Below, in pieces: positions 32,606 through 46,796 of a DNA stretch of 64,000 nucleotides. The notes beneath the pieces are model-generated. The model made no database searches. It was not told where the DNA came from and saw nothing but the letters and a program-made list of their open reading frames with translations. Position 1 is the first letter of the stretch; each line of letters opens with the position of its first letter. The position numbers and the translations under genes were made by a program. The stretch is from Acheta domesticus (Eukaryota; Arthropoda; Insecta; Orthoptera; Gryllidae), in the NCBI GenBank assembly GCA_031308135.1, contig JAHLJT010000716.1:1-64000 (forward strand), written 5' to 3'.

Positions 32606-34193
32606 ACTTTCCCGTATACGTACGTATACACGGAGTGATATACGTAGTATAGGGAAAGTTATGTAATGCTGCGCGCAAAAATGGCCAAATTTCGGCGGAA
32701 AAATTGTAATTGCTGGGCCGTGAAAACGAATAAGTGGATAAAACCAGTTGCTAAATTAAGAAAAAAAATCCCCTAACACGTGGTGTAGCCAGAAACCCTG
32801 TTTTCTAGGTCCTTGACACCGAAAAACCCAATTGAAAGGAACACGTCCGTCTGTCTGTGAACACTGCTAGCGCCTAAACCATACGTACGATTTCTTCCAA
32901 AATGGATATTCCCCGGTCGATCTGATTCTAGTCGAAGCTTTGAGATTTTGAAAAAGATTTTTCAAAATTTGGTGGTACTTTATTTGAAGCCCCCCGGGGA
33001 TTTTCAAAATTTTCTCAAAAACGACTCCAAATTTTTTCTTTAAATTTCTTGTATAAAAAGAGTAAAATACACTTTTTAACATGGCATAGGTCCGATTTTC
33101 ACGTACAGCTCTGAATTTTCGAAAATTGTGAAAGTTTGAATTTTTTTCGGCGTCATTCTCCAACTACAAAATTGAAGATAGAGATTTTTTCTTCAAATAA
33201 AATTTGTTCTGCATATTGAGTTCTTTAATAAAGGTCATGTAAATGTTTTTCAAAATTTTGGTAGTTTTCGTGCAATATTGCGTGCAATATGTGCAATTTT
33301 AAAAAATTACAAAAACGAGATCTTCTCAAAACGGCTCCAAATTTTTTCTTTGAACTTTCGGTAGGGATAGTGGTAAATGTACTCTATCAATGACATAAAA
33401 GCCATTATGGTCTATCGGTTGGTTTTTTCAAAAATTACAAAAATGTAATTTCTTTTACTTGTCTCTCACGTCGTTAATATTTACATTATCGGCGATTTTT
33501 TCACATTATTATATTTACTAGTATATATGCTTTAAATAATGTCAAGTAAAGTTTCTCGAAAACACTACCTTTTTTTCTTTGAAAAGTTAATCAAATTTCG
33601 GCATTTTCAGAAATGCTCAAACGCCATTTTCTCGCATATGACTGCAATTTTTTTCTTTAAACTTTTGTAACGAATAGTGCTAATTACACTTTTTAGTATA
33701 GCGTAAAGTTTATTTTGAGTTATTTTTTCTTTTTACAAAAATTACATAATTGTAATTTTTTTTAAAAGATCTCTCACATCTTTAATATGCACATTACTAG
33801 CAATTTGTAAACTTTATTATATTTGTGAGTGTAAGTGCTTCAAATAACTTCAAATAAAGTATTTTGAAAACTGAAAAATTTTCTGTGAAAATGAGCTTCA
33901 AATTTCGCATTTTTACTCGTGCTAAAACGCCATTTTCTCTTACACGGCACATAATTTTTACAAGAAAATTGCCATTTACGGCTAGGTTTCTGTGTTCTTT
34001 AATATTCTAAAATTAATATTTTCGTTCTACCAATAGGACACCGAAAAATTAAGAAAATGACAAAAAAAAATGTACTTTTGGCAGTGATAGATGGTAGCTG
34101 GCAAGAAAGACTATGTCGCAATTCCGAATAGCTAGCGAAGACCCAAGAATAAACTAATACGGGAAAGTCTGTGCCATTCTGTAGCACCACTAG
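32606..34193 (-). repeat. FamA copy, near complete (unit 1)
   Basis: The terminal hairpin is 32606-32659, with arms around TATACGTACGTATA. The interior contains spaced repeats (TGTCTCTCACGTCG at 33461, ATCTCTCACATC at 33769). The 5' module ends at GTAGCACCACTAGT (34193). The 3' part is the close inverted partner of 26220-27070. A 98-codon frame (32867-33163) has a partly similar counterpart at 26587-26802, but this follows from DNA similarity. Confidence 0.82.
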
Positions 34194-35698
34194 TTTTACT
34201 TGTCTCTCGCGTTGTTAATATTTCCATTAGCGGCGAGTTGTTCACATTATATGTATACGTTCATGTGCTTAAATAATGTCAGATAATGTTTGTCGAAAAC
34301 TCAACCGTTTTCGGTGAAAACAAGCGCAGAATACCACATTTTGAGAAGCGCTCAAACGCCAAATTCTCGAATATGTACCAAATATTTTCCTTAAACTTTT
34401 CAAACGGATAGTGTATATTGCTCTATTTAATATGACGTCAAGTTCATTTGGGGGTATTTTTTCGTTTTTTCAAAAATTACACAAATGTACTTTTTTGAAT
34501 GATCCCTCACACCGTTAAGATGCACATATCCAGTAATTTATGTATTTGTGATTTTAAATGCGTTAAATAACTTTTAATGAAGTTTTTGAAAACCACAAAA
34601 GATTCCTTTTTAAAAGAGCTCCAATTATCGCAATTAAAGTAGCGCTTAAACGCAATTTTCTTAAAAAACCACTACCAATTTTTCAAACAAAAATGGCATT
34701 TATAACCAGGTTTTACTGTTCTTTCATATTCTTAAAATAATGTTTCCTTTCAACTACTGAGAAACCGAAAAATTAATAAAACGTTAAAAAAATGTAGTGT
34801 GGGTGGTGATATATGGCAGCTGGCAAGAATACGTGTTGAGTCCGAATAGCTATCTGAGACCAAAGGAAATAGAAAACTAATACGGGAAAGTCTGTGCTCT
34901 TTTCGAGCATCACTAGTTTTAAATATCCCTCACCCCGTGAATATGTATATTTCTAGTGATTTGTAAACACAATTGTATTTGCCACTTGATGTGCCCTACA
35001 TGATTTTAAATTAAGTTTTTTGGAAAATTCAAAACTTTTCTGTAAAAAAGAGCTTCAAATGTCGCATTTACAGTTACTGTTACGCTTAAACGCCATTTTC
35101 TTAAAATCGGCTTTAAATGTTTTAATAAAATTTCTCATTTATGACAACTGTTTTACTTTTCTTTAGCATTCTTACAGAAATGTTTCGGTTCTACTATTAG
35201 GAATCGGAAAATTTGTAAAAATGTAAATAAATATACTATGGGTGGCAATAGATGGCAGCTAGCAAGAGGATGGGGCAAGACCGTAAAATAAGTCCACCAC
35301 ACGGAAAGTAGAAAACTTTACTACGAGACCGTCTGCACCATTCTGTAGCACCACTAGTTGTATTTGGGTGTGGAAATGCTTCAAACAATTTCCAATGAAG
35401 TTTCTCGAAAATGCAAAAGTTTTCATTGAAAAAGAGATTTAGTATTTTCATTTAAACGGTATTTAATTAAACATTGGTTCAGATTTTTCAAGGAAAATTT
35501 CGATTTAGGAAAAGGTTTTACTCTTTCAGTTCTACATTATAGAGAACAAAAAATTGAGAAAAGTTCAAAAAGTGAACTTTGGGCGGCGATAGATGCCAGC
35601 TGGCAGGAGAATGGTACAATACCGAAAAGCTAGTGCACACCAACGAAATTAGAAAACTAACACGAGGAAGTATGTGCCATTCTGTAAGCACCATTAGT
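34194..35698 (-). repeat. Three stacked FamA 5' regions (unit 1)
   Basis: Beyond the complete copy, the FamA 5' end occurs three more times in the same direction, at 34917, 35358 and 35698 (each CACTAGT or CATTAGT preceded by a TCTG...GCA word). Each is preceded by the module GGTG-GATA-ATGGCAGCTGGCA at about 34815, 35250 and 35592. Spacings are 724, 441 and 340 bp, each shorter and without a 3' terminus. This resembles 5' monomers or repeated partial duplication. Confidence 0.75.
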
Positions 35699-38600
35699 TT
35701 TCACACTCTAGGTCCCATTGATGTAGATTCGTAGGCTTCGCTTAGACCCATCAAGATCATGTATTGGAATATCAGGTTACAACGGTGCACGTGGTCGTGA
35801 ACATACTGTAAGTAAAATGGTGAACTCTTTATTATGCGTATCGGAAATGGAAATTTTTATTAAATTTACATACGATAATAAATTGACCAATATTGTGAAC
35901 GAAACGTTGTTATGGTGTACGTCCTGTCAACAAGCTTTGTATCTATGGTGCCGGTAGCATGACGCTATGCATCAAACGTAGCACTTCGTGCTAGGCAGTT
36001 CTCTTATAGCTTGCTTATAGCTTATAGCTGCTTGTTCATTTTATACGCAATGAAATGATACGTTGCTGTGGTGTACGTTTTGTCTAAAAACTGTAACTAT
36101 GGTGCCGAGAACGCAGCACTTGGCGCTATGCAGTTCTCAGCATGTTCATTCTGAGCAGCCGGTTTCTAAGGTGTACCTTGCCACAAACATTCTTTTGATT
36201 CCGTAACAGAGGTGGAAAACACACGATATCAATGTATCACACATTGATATTGTGTGATATTTCGGCTATTTATGATCGTGATTTTATTTACATCAAGCAA
36301 GATAATAGTTTGCAACTGAAATTTTGTGAATTCAGAACATCATTAGAGTTTGTAACGTAGTAATGTGTGACGATTCGTTATAATGTCTCTCTGATAAGAA
36401 CGTTGTAACTTCGATGCCGGTAAAATATTAATATATGGTAAGTCACTTTCACTTTACTCTTTTCGGAACATCAGGCTTCTATGGTGAGACGTGTTTATTT
36501 CATATTTAGAACCCTTTCCAAATACGTAATAACCTGCTGGGAAAAAAAGTTTTTAGGAAAAGTTTCCTCAGAACCAAAATTTGCGAAATATTACGATGAT
36601 TCTTATCTCTCTCTGAGTGAACGGACGTTTTGCTGCTCTACTTACTATATTTTGTGCTTTGTGTATTGAATGCCGATATTTTCAAATTCAAGCAGTTTGT
36701 GTAGGAGACAATTTTTAATTATTTTGTGTCAAATTTATTACCAGGTCTACGATTTGCGAGTAATTTCATATATGTTCACTAGTAACGATCAATTTACTTT
36801 TCATATATTTACGGATTAAACATTTTGAAGTGATTGGAACCCATTCAATTATACATATTTGCCCATATTGTCGGATATAAAATACGTATTTTCTTATATT
36901 TAAGAAAAAAACAATATTTCCTTACTATTTCACTCGCAAGATTTTCTATATTCGTTATTGGAAATTACTGTTTGTAGATTTTTACTTTCTCGCCTTCAGA
37001 ACACTTCGTAAGAACAGAAAGTTATGTGATCGTGCGCCGGAAAGCAGCGATTTTTAGCCAGAAAATCTCTTATAACTGGGGTCTGGTAACGGAAAAGTGG
37101 ATAAACCCTGCTGCTAAATTTAGAAAAAATCCTCTATCTCGTGGTGTATTCAATAGCCATGTTTTGTTGCTTCTTGATAATGCAAAATTGGATTCGATTC
37201 TAACCAAATCTTCTGTCTTTCTAGATAAAGTGTAGGTTCTTTCTTCATACCCTGTTTGAAGTCACGTATGTTTCTAAGCAATTGTTTATTTTCCATTCGC
37301 TTCTTTGTTTAATGAAAGTGGTATTTCATAATGACTATTATGGTTTATTTACGTTATAACGATTACGTATTTGTTGGAGTGGATTTGAGTGTTATTTTTT
37401 CCTGTCCCCTTCTAATGGGTTTGTGCGTCTACTGAGATGACAGGTGTGAATGCAGGTTTTATTCTTTATTAGGCTTCAGGTTGTATTCTTTACTATAGAG
37501 GCAACTTTTAATGTGATCAATTGGTGTCAGAAAGAGGGATGTACTAGAATAGATTTAAAAAAAATATATCTTCAACGAGTATGTGAGTGTTTTTTTTTAT
37601 TTTCTCTATAAAAATACTGCTATCTTTTATATACTATAGAGTATATGTTTAAAAAATATAAGTTGTTTTTTAGTATTAAAATGGAGGGTTTGATAGGTGA
37701 TAGCCCCCAATAACAAACGTGTAAGGAGCATGTGACTCTGAAATGTAATTTATTTTAAATAATTATTTTTATTTTCTTAGCATCATGAACATTACTAGTT
37801 ATTTATTTTATTTATTATTAATTTATTACGCTTCAGTTCCTAAAAAGTATGTATTTTTTTCAGATATAAGCAGATTTGGTGCCACTCATTGACGTTTTTT
37901 TCGTGTAATGAGGTTGTAATGAGTGCAGAGACACCACACTAATTTTACGTATTACAATAGTAATGATAATAGTATTGAAAGTTTATAATTTCAATGAATA
38001 TGTGAGTTGATTTTTACTTTTTTCTTTTAAAATATTGCTTTCTTTAACATATTAAGTAGAATTGGCTTACAAATTAGACGAGTTGATGTAATAGTATTGA
38101 AATGTGTTTGAGGTGCGATAGCGATACTTGAAATATTGATATTTGTGGTATTCGCCTCCAGTAATAGAAGTGGAAGTAGTATGAGTTTGTGAAATATAAT
38201 TTATTTTAAATAATTACATGTATTGCGTTAACACAAGAACGTTACTACGAGTGGTAAACAAGAATTCAGTTCATGGAGTCGATTAGAATGTGGCGGGAAC
38301 AAAGCTCATCGAAGACATTCCACCGCGGCAGAAAGTACATCTGTTCAAATTTTAGGGAACCTATTTCTTTGAGGTAAATGCACGGTGTAAGATAGAGTGG
38401 GTAAACGACATTTTTCGTGTCAATGGTACTGAATCTTTCGGCTTGTGAACTGGTATACGTATAACGGAAAAGATACGGAGTATCTTATGTACGCGGATAA
38501 TTTGCGACTATGAACTTAAAACGATATAAGAACACTTCGCCGAAGCTGCAAGGAAATTTGCGAATATGAAACTTTTGCAGTTTTCCGGAAAGAAAGAGTA

Positions 38601-38789
38601 CAGGCACATTTTAAAAAGAATATTTGTATTTTCGCCACTAATGTCCACAAAATTAATTTCTGTTCAGGTCAGAGTTAATTACTTTAATCGGGCGAATCTA
38701 GAAATGTTCGAAACGTCAATGATTTGAGAAAGCGGAAAAAAATAAACAACTAGGAAACAAATGTTCAGGAAGTGAAAGTAATATTACTC

Positions 38790-39750
38790 AGACAGTCGAC
38801 AGCTTCCACAGAAGTGTCGCGCGTTTGTCCGGTCAAATTCCTGGGTGATGCCTATGAATTCGCCTATTGCGTGATGTGTTTTTCTCGTATGCTGTGTACA
38901 TATGTTTCGATATTCTTAGTAATTGGTGCTGTGTAGAAATGTTTTTGCTAAATCCAAACTGTTCTCTAGCAATTGTTTTTGTTATGTGTAGGTGACAGTG
39001 TAATCGTTTGACCATAATTTTCTCGAATATCTTTGATAGAGATGACAATAGACTGATCGGACGATAACTGTCAGTGTTTGCAGGCTTTTTATTTGATTTA
39101 CAAATGGAAATAATGATAGCATGTTTCCAGGTATGCGAAAAGTAATCGGTTCTAAAATACGAATTACAGATCTTTCTGAGGGTAGCTATTACTCGTTCAC
39201 TTTACATTTGCAGACGTCAGAATTAGGAACTAATGTTGTTTTGAAAGTGAAGGCCCGAACACACAACCGAGAATATACGAATGGCCCCGACGTCAATCAG
39301 CATCTGACCAATCAGCTGTCTCCGAAGGCAGCACAAGCGCTACGGACATAGTTGACGAATTATGCCTTTCTGAAAGTGAGCCGGAGTCGCGGTCTCAAAT
39401 GATTAAGATAATATACAATAAAATAGAACACACCACACGCTATTCACAACATTCACGTACAAAGTTTTTATTTCTTCTTTGCACTTATCTACTGCTTAAT
39501 GGTTATGTTCTTGCCTCGCTGGGGTTGTGTGTGCTGCTCACCGCCATCTATATTATATTAAACGGTCAGTATCAACTGCAGACGCGCGTTTCTCATTCAG
39601 TCTGTGGTGACCTCATGTAAACAGATCGCAGCGCTCCGTCTGCAAATGTAAAGTGAACGAGTAGTATTCCTGTAGCAGGTAAATGTTTTGATACAATAAT
39701 ATTTATATTGATGTGTTCGGGTGATATTTTTAGTGGTAGGTTATTGATAA
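38790..39750 (-). pseudogene. LINE reverse transcriptase fragment, unit 2
   Basis: Same fragment, frameshift and Asp-to-Gly change in motif A as in unit 1, split by the MITE at 39192-39661. The damage is therefore older than the array. Confidence 0.85.
39192..39661. mobile_element. TA-flanked 470 bp MITE, unit 2
   Basis: Identical borders and 25 bp TIRs to the unit 1 copy. Confidence 0.87.
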
Positions 39751-39755
39751 ATGTT

Positions 39756-42700
39756 ACTTTCCCGCGTACATACATACATATGGAGTAATATACGTATTAA
39801 AGGGAACGTTATGTAATGCTTTGTGAAAATACGGAAAAATTTCGGCAGAAAAAAAATTCATTATCGCGCCCTGATTACGAAAATGTGGATAGAACCAATT
39901 TCTAAATTAGGAAACATTATACTCTAACATGTGGTGTAGCCAGAATACCGGTGTTGTGGGTCCTTGGTACCAAAAAACCAATTGCAAGCAAAACGTAGGT
40001 GTGTCTGTGAACGCCACTACCGCCTAAACGACTTGTAGGATTTTTTCCAAATTGAAGAAATCCCTGTCCATGTGGCTCTAGTCGAAATCGATTTTGAAAT
40101 AATTTTTTCAAAATTTGTGAGCTCTTTACATAAAACCCGCCGGACATTTTAAAAAATTATTTTTAAAATGGCTCCAAAATTTTGTTTAAATTTCTTGTAA
40201 GTGTAGAGTAAAATACATTTGTTAAGGTGGCATAGGTCCGCATTTCAGGGTTAACTCTGAATTTTCGAAAACTGGAAAAATTTGATTTTTCTTCGGCCTC
40301 TTCCTACAAGTACAAAATTAAAGATAGAGATTTTTTTCATCTCAAAGTAATACTCCGTAGTGAGTTTCTTCATTTTTTGAAATTTGGACGAGGTAATGTA
40401 CATGTTTTTGATAATTTTAGTAATTTTCGCACAGTATTGCTTCGAGTATGTGCAATTATTAAAAAATATAAAAACTAGTTTTTCTCAAAAACGCTCCAAA
40501 GTTTTTCTTCTAGCTTCTGGTAAGGATAGTTCCTAATGTACTCTATGGGATGACATAAATGCCACATTGCTCTATTCTTTTGTTTTTTCAAAAATTATAA
40601 AAATTTATTTTTACTTTCCCGTATACGTACGTATACACGGAGTGATATACGTAGTATAGGGAAAGTTATGTAATGCTGCGCGCAAAAATGGCCAAATTTC
40701 GGCGGAAAAATTGTAATTGCTGGGCCGTGAAAACGAATAAGTGGATAAAACCAGTTGCTAAATTAAGAAAAAAAATCCCCTAACACGTGGTGTAGCCAGA
40801 AACCCTGTTTTCTAGGTCCTTGACACCGAAAACCCAATTGAAAGGAACACGTCCGTCTGTCTGTGAACACTGCTAGCGCCTAAACCATACGTACGATTTC
40901 TTCCAAAATGGATATTCCCCGGTCGATCTGATTCTAGTCGAAGCTTTGAGATTTTGAAAAAGATTTTTCAAAATTTGGTGGTACTTTATTTGAAGCCCCC
41001 CGGGGATTTTCAAAATTTTCTCAAAAACGACTCCAAATTTTTTCTTTAAATTTCTTGTATAAAAAGAGTAAAATACACTTTTTAACATGGCATAGGTCCG
41101 ATTTTCACGTACAGCTCTGAATTTTCGAAAATTGTGAAAGTTTGAATTTTTTTCGGCGTCATTCTCCAACTACAAAATTGAAGATAGAGATTTTTTCTTC
41201 AAATAAAATTTGTTCTGCATATTGAGTTCTTTAATAAAGGTCATGTAAATGTTTTTCAAAATTTTGGTAGTTTTCGTGCAATATTGCGTGCAATATGTGC
41301 AATTTTAAAAAATTACAAAAACGAGATCTTCTCAAAAACGGCTCCAAATTTTTTCTTTGAACTTTCGGTAGGGATAGTGGTAAATGTACTCTATCAATGA
41401 CATAAAAGCCATTATGGTCTATCGGTTGGTTTTTTCAAAAATTACAAAAATGTAATTTCTTTTACTTGTCTCTCACGTCGTTAATATTTACATTATCGGC
41501 GATTTTTTCACATTATTATATTTACTAGTATATATGCTTTAAATAATGTCAAGTAAAGTTTCTCGAAAACACTACCTTTTTTTCTTTGAAAAGTTAATCA
41601 AATTTCGGCATTTTCAGAAATGCTCAAACGCCATTTTCTCGCATATGACTGCAATTTTTTTCTTTAAACTTTTGTAACGAATAGTGCTAATTACACTGTT
41701 TAGTATAGCGTAAAGTTTATTTTGAGTTATTTTTTCTTTTTACAAAAATTACATAATTGTAATTTTTTTTAAAAGATCTCTCACATCTTTAATATGCACA
41801 TTACTAGCAATTTGTAAACTTTATTATATTTGTGAGTGTAAGTGCTTCAAATAACTTCAAATAAAGTATTTTGAAAACTGAAAAATTTTCTGTGAAAATG
41901 AGCTTCAAATTTCGCATTTTTACTCGTGCTAAAACGCCATTTTCTCTTACACGGCACATAATTTTTACAAGAAAATTGCCATTTACGGCTAGGTTTCTGT
42001 GTTCTTTAATATTCTAAAATTAATATTTTCGTTCTACCAATAGGACACCGAAAAAATTAAGAAAATGACAAAAAAAATGTACTTTTGGCAGTGATAGATG
42101 GTAGCTGGCAAGAAAGACTATGTCGCAATTCCGAATAGCTAGCGAAGACCCAAGAATAAACTAATACGGGAAAGTCTGTGCCATTCTGTAGCACCACTAG
42201 TTTTACTTGTCTCTCGCGTTGTTAATATTTCCATTAGCGGCGAGTTGTTCACATTATATGTATACGTTCATGTGCTTAAATAATGTCAGATAATGTTTGT
42301 CGAAAACTCAACCGTTTTCGGTGAAAACAAGCGCAGAATACCACATTTTGAGAAGCGCTCAAACGCCAAATTCTCGAATATGTACCAAATATTTTCCTTA
42401 AACTTTTCAAACGGATAGTGTATATTGCTCTATTTAATATGACGTCAAGTTCATTTGGGGGTATTTTTTCGTTTTTTCAAAAATTACACAAATGTACTTT
42501 TTTGAATGATCCCTCACACCGTTAAGATGCACATATCCAGTAATTTATGTATTTGTGATTTTAAATGCGTTAAATAACTTTTAATGAAGTTTTTGAAAAC
42601 CACAAAAGATTCCTTTTTAAAAGAGCTCCAATTATCGCAATTAAAGTAGCGCTTAAACGCAATTTTCTTAAAAAACCACTACCAATTTTTCAAACAAAAA

Positions 42701-43705
42701 TGGCATTTATAACCAGGTTTTACTGTTCTTTCATATTCTTAAAATAATGTTTCCTTTCAACTACTGAGAAACCGAAAAATTAATAAAACGTTAAAAAAAT
42801 GTAGTGTGGGTGGTGATATATGGCAGCTGGCAAGAATACGTGTTGAGTCCGAATAGCTATCTGAGACCAAAGGAAATAGAAAACTAATACGGGAAAGTCT
42901 GTGCTCTTTTCGAGCATCACTAGTTTTAAATATCCCTCACCCCGTGAATATGTATATTTCTAGTGATTTGTAAACACAATTGTATTTGCCACTTGATGTG
43001 CCCTACATGATTTTAAATTAAGTTTTTTGGAAAATTCAAAACTTTTCTGTAAAAAAGAGCTTCAAATGTCGCATTTACAGTTACTGTTACGCTTAAACGC
43101 CATTTTCTTAAAATCGGCTTTAAATGTTTTAATAAAATTTCTCATTTATGACAACTGTTTTACTTTTCTTTAGCATTCTTACAGAAATGTTTCGGTTCTA
43201 CTATTAGGAATCGGAAAATTTGTAAAAATGTAAATAAATATACTATGGGTGGCAATAGATGGCAGCTAGCAAGAGGATGGGGCAAGACCGTAAAATAAGT
43301 CCACCACACGGAAAGTAGAAAACTTTACTACGAGACCGTCTGCACCATTCTGTAGCACCACTAGTTGTATTTGGGTGTGGAAATGCTTCAAACAATTTCC
43401 AATGAAGTTTCTCGAAAATGCAAAAGTTTTCATTGAAAAAGAGATTTAGTATTTTCATTTAAACGGTATTTAATTAAACATTGGTTCAGATTTTTCAAGG
43501 AAAATTTCGATTTAGGAAAAGGTTTTACTCTTTCAGTTCTACATTATAGAGAACAAAAAATTGAGAAAAGTTCAAAAAGTGAACTTTGGGCGGCGATAGA
43601 TGCCAGCTGGCAGGAGAATGGTACAATACCGAAAAGCTAGTGCACACCAACGAAATTAGAAAACTAACACGAGGAAGTATGTGCCATTCTGTAAGCACCA
43701 TTAGT
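39756..43705 (-). repeat. FamA block, unit 2
   Basis: Both FamA copies and the three stacked 5' regions are present in the same order as 31751-35698. The second terminal hairpin lies at about 40611-40664. Confidence 0.85.
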
Positions 43706-46700
43706 TTTCACACTCTAGGTCCCATTGATGTAGATTCGTAGGCTTCGCTTAGACCCATCAAGATCATGTATTGGAATATCAGGTTACAACGGTGCACGTG
43801 GTCGTGAACATACTGTAAGTAAAATGGTGAACTCTTTATTATGCGTATCGGAAATGGAAATTTTTATTAAATTTACATACGATAATAAATTGACCAATAT
43901 TGTGAACGAAACGTTGTTATGGTGTACGTCCTGTCAACAAGCTTTGTATCTATGGTGCCGGTAGCATGACGCTATGCATCAAACGTAGCACTTCGTGCTA
44001 GGCAGTTCTCTTATAGCTTGCTTATAGCTTATAGCTGCTTGTTCATTTTATACGCAATGAAATGATACGTTGCTGTGGTGTACGTTTTGTCTAAAAACTG
44101 TAACTATGGTGCCGAGAACGCAGCACTTGGCGCTATGCAGTTCTCAGCATGTTCATTCTGAGCAGCCGGTTTCTAAGGTGTACCTTGCCACAAACATTCT
44201 TTTGATTCCGTAACAGAGGTGGAAAACACACGATATCAATGTATCACACATTGATATTGTGTGATATTTCGGCTATTTATGATCGTGATTTTATTTACAT
44301 CAAGCAAGATAATAGTTTGCAACTGAAATTTTGTGAATTCAGAACATCATTAGAGTTTGTAACGTAGTAATGTGTGACGATTCGTTATAATGTCTCTCTG
44401 ATAAGAACGTTGTAACTTCGATGCCGGTAAAATATTAATATATGGTAAGTCACTTTCACTTTACTCTTTTCGGAACATCAGGCTTCTATGGTGAGACGTG
44501 TTTATTTCATATTTAGAACCCTTTCCAAATACGTAATAACCTGCTGGGAAAAAAAGTTTTTAGGAAAAGTTTCCTCAGAACCAAAATTTGCGAAATATTA
44601 CGATGATTCTTATCTCTCTCTGAGTGAACGGACGTTTTGCTGCTCTACTTACTATATTTTGTGCTTTGTGTATTGAATGCCGATATTTTCAAATTCAAGC
44701 AGTTTGTGTAGGAGACAATTTTTAATTATTTTGTGTCAAATTTATTACCAGGTCTACGATTTGCGAGTAATTTCATATATGTTCACTAGTAACGATCAAT
44801 TTACTTTTCATATATTTACGGATTAAACATTTTGAAGTGATTGGAACCCATTTCAATTATACATATTTGCCCATATTGTCGGATAAAATACGTATTTTCT
44901 TATATTTAAGAAAAAAAACAATATTTCCTTACTATTTCACTCGCAAGATTTTCTATATTCGTTATTGGAAATTACTGTTTGTAGATTTTTACTTTCTCGC
45001 CTTCAGAACACTTCGTAAGAACAGAAAGTTATGTGATCGTGCGCCGGAAAGCAGCGATTTTTAGCCAGAAAATCTCTTATAACTGGGGTCTGGTAACGGA
45101 AAAGTGGATAAACCCTGCTGCTAAATTTAGAAAAAATCCTCTATCTCGTGGTGTATTCAATAGCCATGTTTTGTTGCTTCTTGATAATGCAAAATTGGAT
45201 TCGATTCTAACCAAATCTTCTGTCTTTCTAGATAAAGTGTAGGTTTCTTTCTTCATACCCTGTTTGAAGTCACGTATGTTTCTAAGCAATTGTTTATTTT
45301 CCATTCGCTTCTTTGTTTAATGAAAGTGGTATTTCATAATGACTATTATGGTTTATTTACGTTATAACGATTACGTATTTGTTGGAGTGGATTTGAGTGT
45401 TATTTTTTCCTGTCCCCTTCTAATGGGTTTGTGCGTCTACTGAGATGACAGGTGTGAATGCAGGTTTTATTCTTTATTAGGCTTCAGGTTGTATTCTTTA
45501 CTATAGAGGCAACTTTTAATGTGATCAATTGGTGTCAGAAAGAGGGATGTACTAGAATAGATTTAAAAAAAATATATCTTCAACGAGTATGTGAGTGTTT
45601 TTTTTATTTTCTCTATAAAAATACTGCTATCTTTTATATACTATAGAGTATATGTTTAAAAAATATAAGTTGTTTTTTAGTATTAAAATGGAGGGTTTGA
45701 TAGGTGATAGCCCCCAATAACAAACGTGTAAGGAGCATGTGACTCTGAAATGTAATTTATTTTAAATAATTATTTTTATTTTCTTAGCATCATGAACATT
45801 ACTAGTTATTTATTTTATTTATTATTAATTTATTACGCTTCAGTTCCTAAAAAGTATGTATTTTTTTCAGATATAAGCAGATTTGGTGCCACTCATTGAC
45901 GTTTTTTCGTGTAATGAGGTTGTAATGAGTGCAGAGACACCACACTAATTTTACGTATTACAATAGTAATGATAATAGTATTGAAAGTTTATAATTTCAA
46001 TGAATATGTGAGTTGATTTTTACTTTTTTCTTTTAAAATATTGCTTTCTTTAACATATTAAGTAGAATTGGCTTACAAATTAGACGAGTTGATGTAATAG
46101 TATTGAAATGTGTTTGAGGTGCGATAGCGATACTTGAAATATTGATATTTGTGGTATTAGCCTCCAGTAATAGAAGTGGAAGTAGTATGAGTTTGTGAAA
46201 TATAATTTATTTTAAATAATTACATGTATTGCGTTAACACAAGAACGTTACTACGAGTGGTAAACAAGAATTCAGTTCATGGAGTCGATTAGAATGTGGC
46301 GGGAACAAAGCTCATCGAAGACATTCCACCGCGGCAGAAAGTACATCTGTTCAAATTTTAGGGAACCTATTTCTTTGAGGTAAATGCACGGTGTAAGATA
46401 GAGTGGGTAAACGACATTTTTCGTGTCAATGGTACTGAATCTTTCGGCTTGTGAACTGGTATACGTATAAACGGAAAAGATACGGAGTATCTTATGTACG
46501 CGGATAATTTGCGACTATGAACTTAAAACGATATAAGAACACTTCGCCGAAGCTGCAAGGAAATTTGCGAATATGAAACTTTTGCAGTTTTCCGGAAAGA
46601 AAGAGTACAGGCACATTTTAAAAAGAATATTTGTATTTTCGCCACTAATGTCCACAAAATTAATTTCTGTTCAGGTCAGAGTTAATTACTTTAATCGGGC

Positions 46701-46796
46701 GAATCTAGAAATGTTCGAAACGTCAATGATTTGAGAAAGCGGAAAAAAATAAACAACTAGGAAACAAATGTTCAGGAAGTGAAAGTAATATTACTC

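Larger units (their letters stand above)
28042..36046. repeat. 8.0 kb macrosatellite, unit 1
   Basis: First complete unit of the head-to-tail array. Contents in order: hairpin (28215), FamA fragment (28971), degenerate 0.4 kb duplication (29540-30245), LINE fragment with MITE (30785-31745) and FamA block (31751-35698). From about 29.2 kb on it is nearly identical to unit 2. In the first 1.1 kb it differs at about 16 positions at which units 2 and later agree with one another (for example GAAGTTTTG against GACGTTTTG at about 28619). Confidence 0.95.
36047..44053. repeat. 8.0 kb macrosatellite, unit 2
   Basis: Same content and order as unit 1, shifted by about 8005 bp, with only scattered single-base differences after the first kilobase. 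One private change is ACACTGTTTAG (41696), where the other units read ACACTTTTTAG. Confidence 0.95.
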
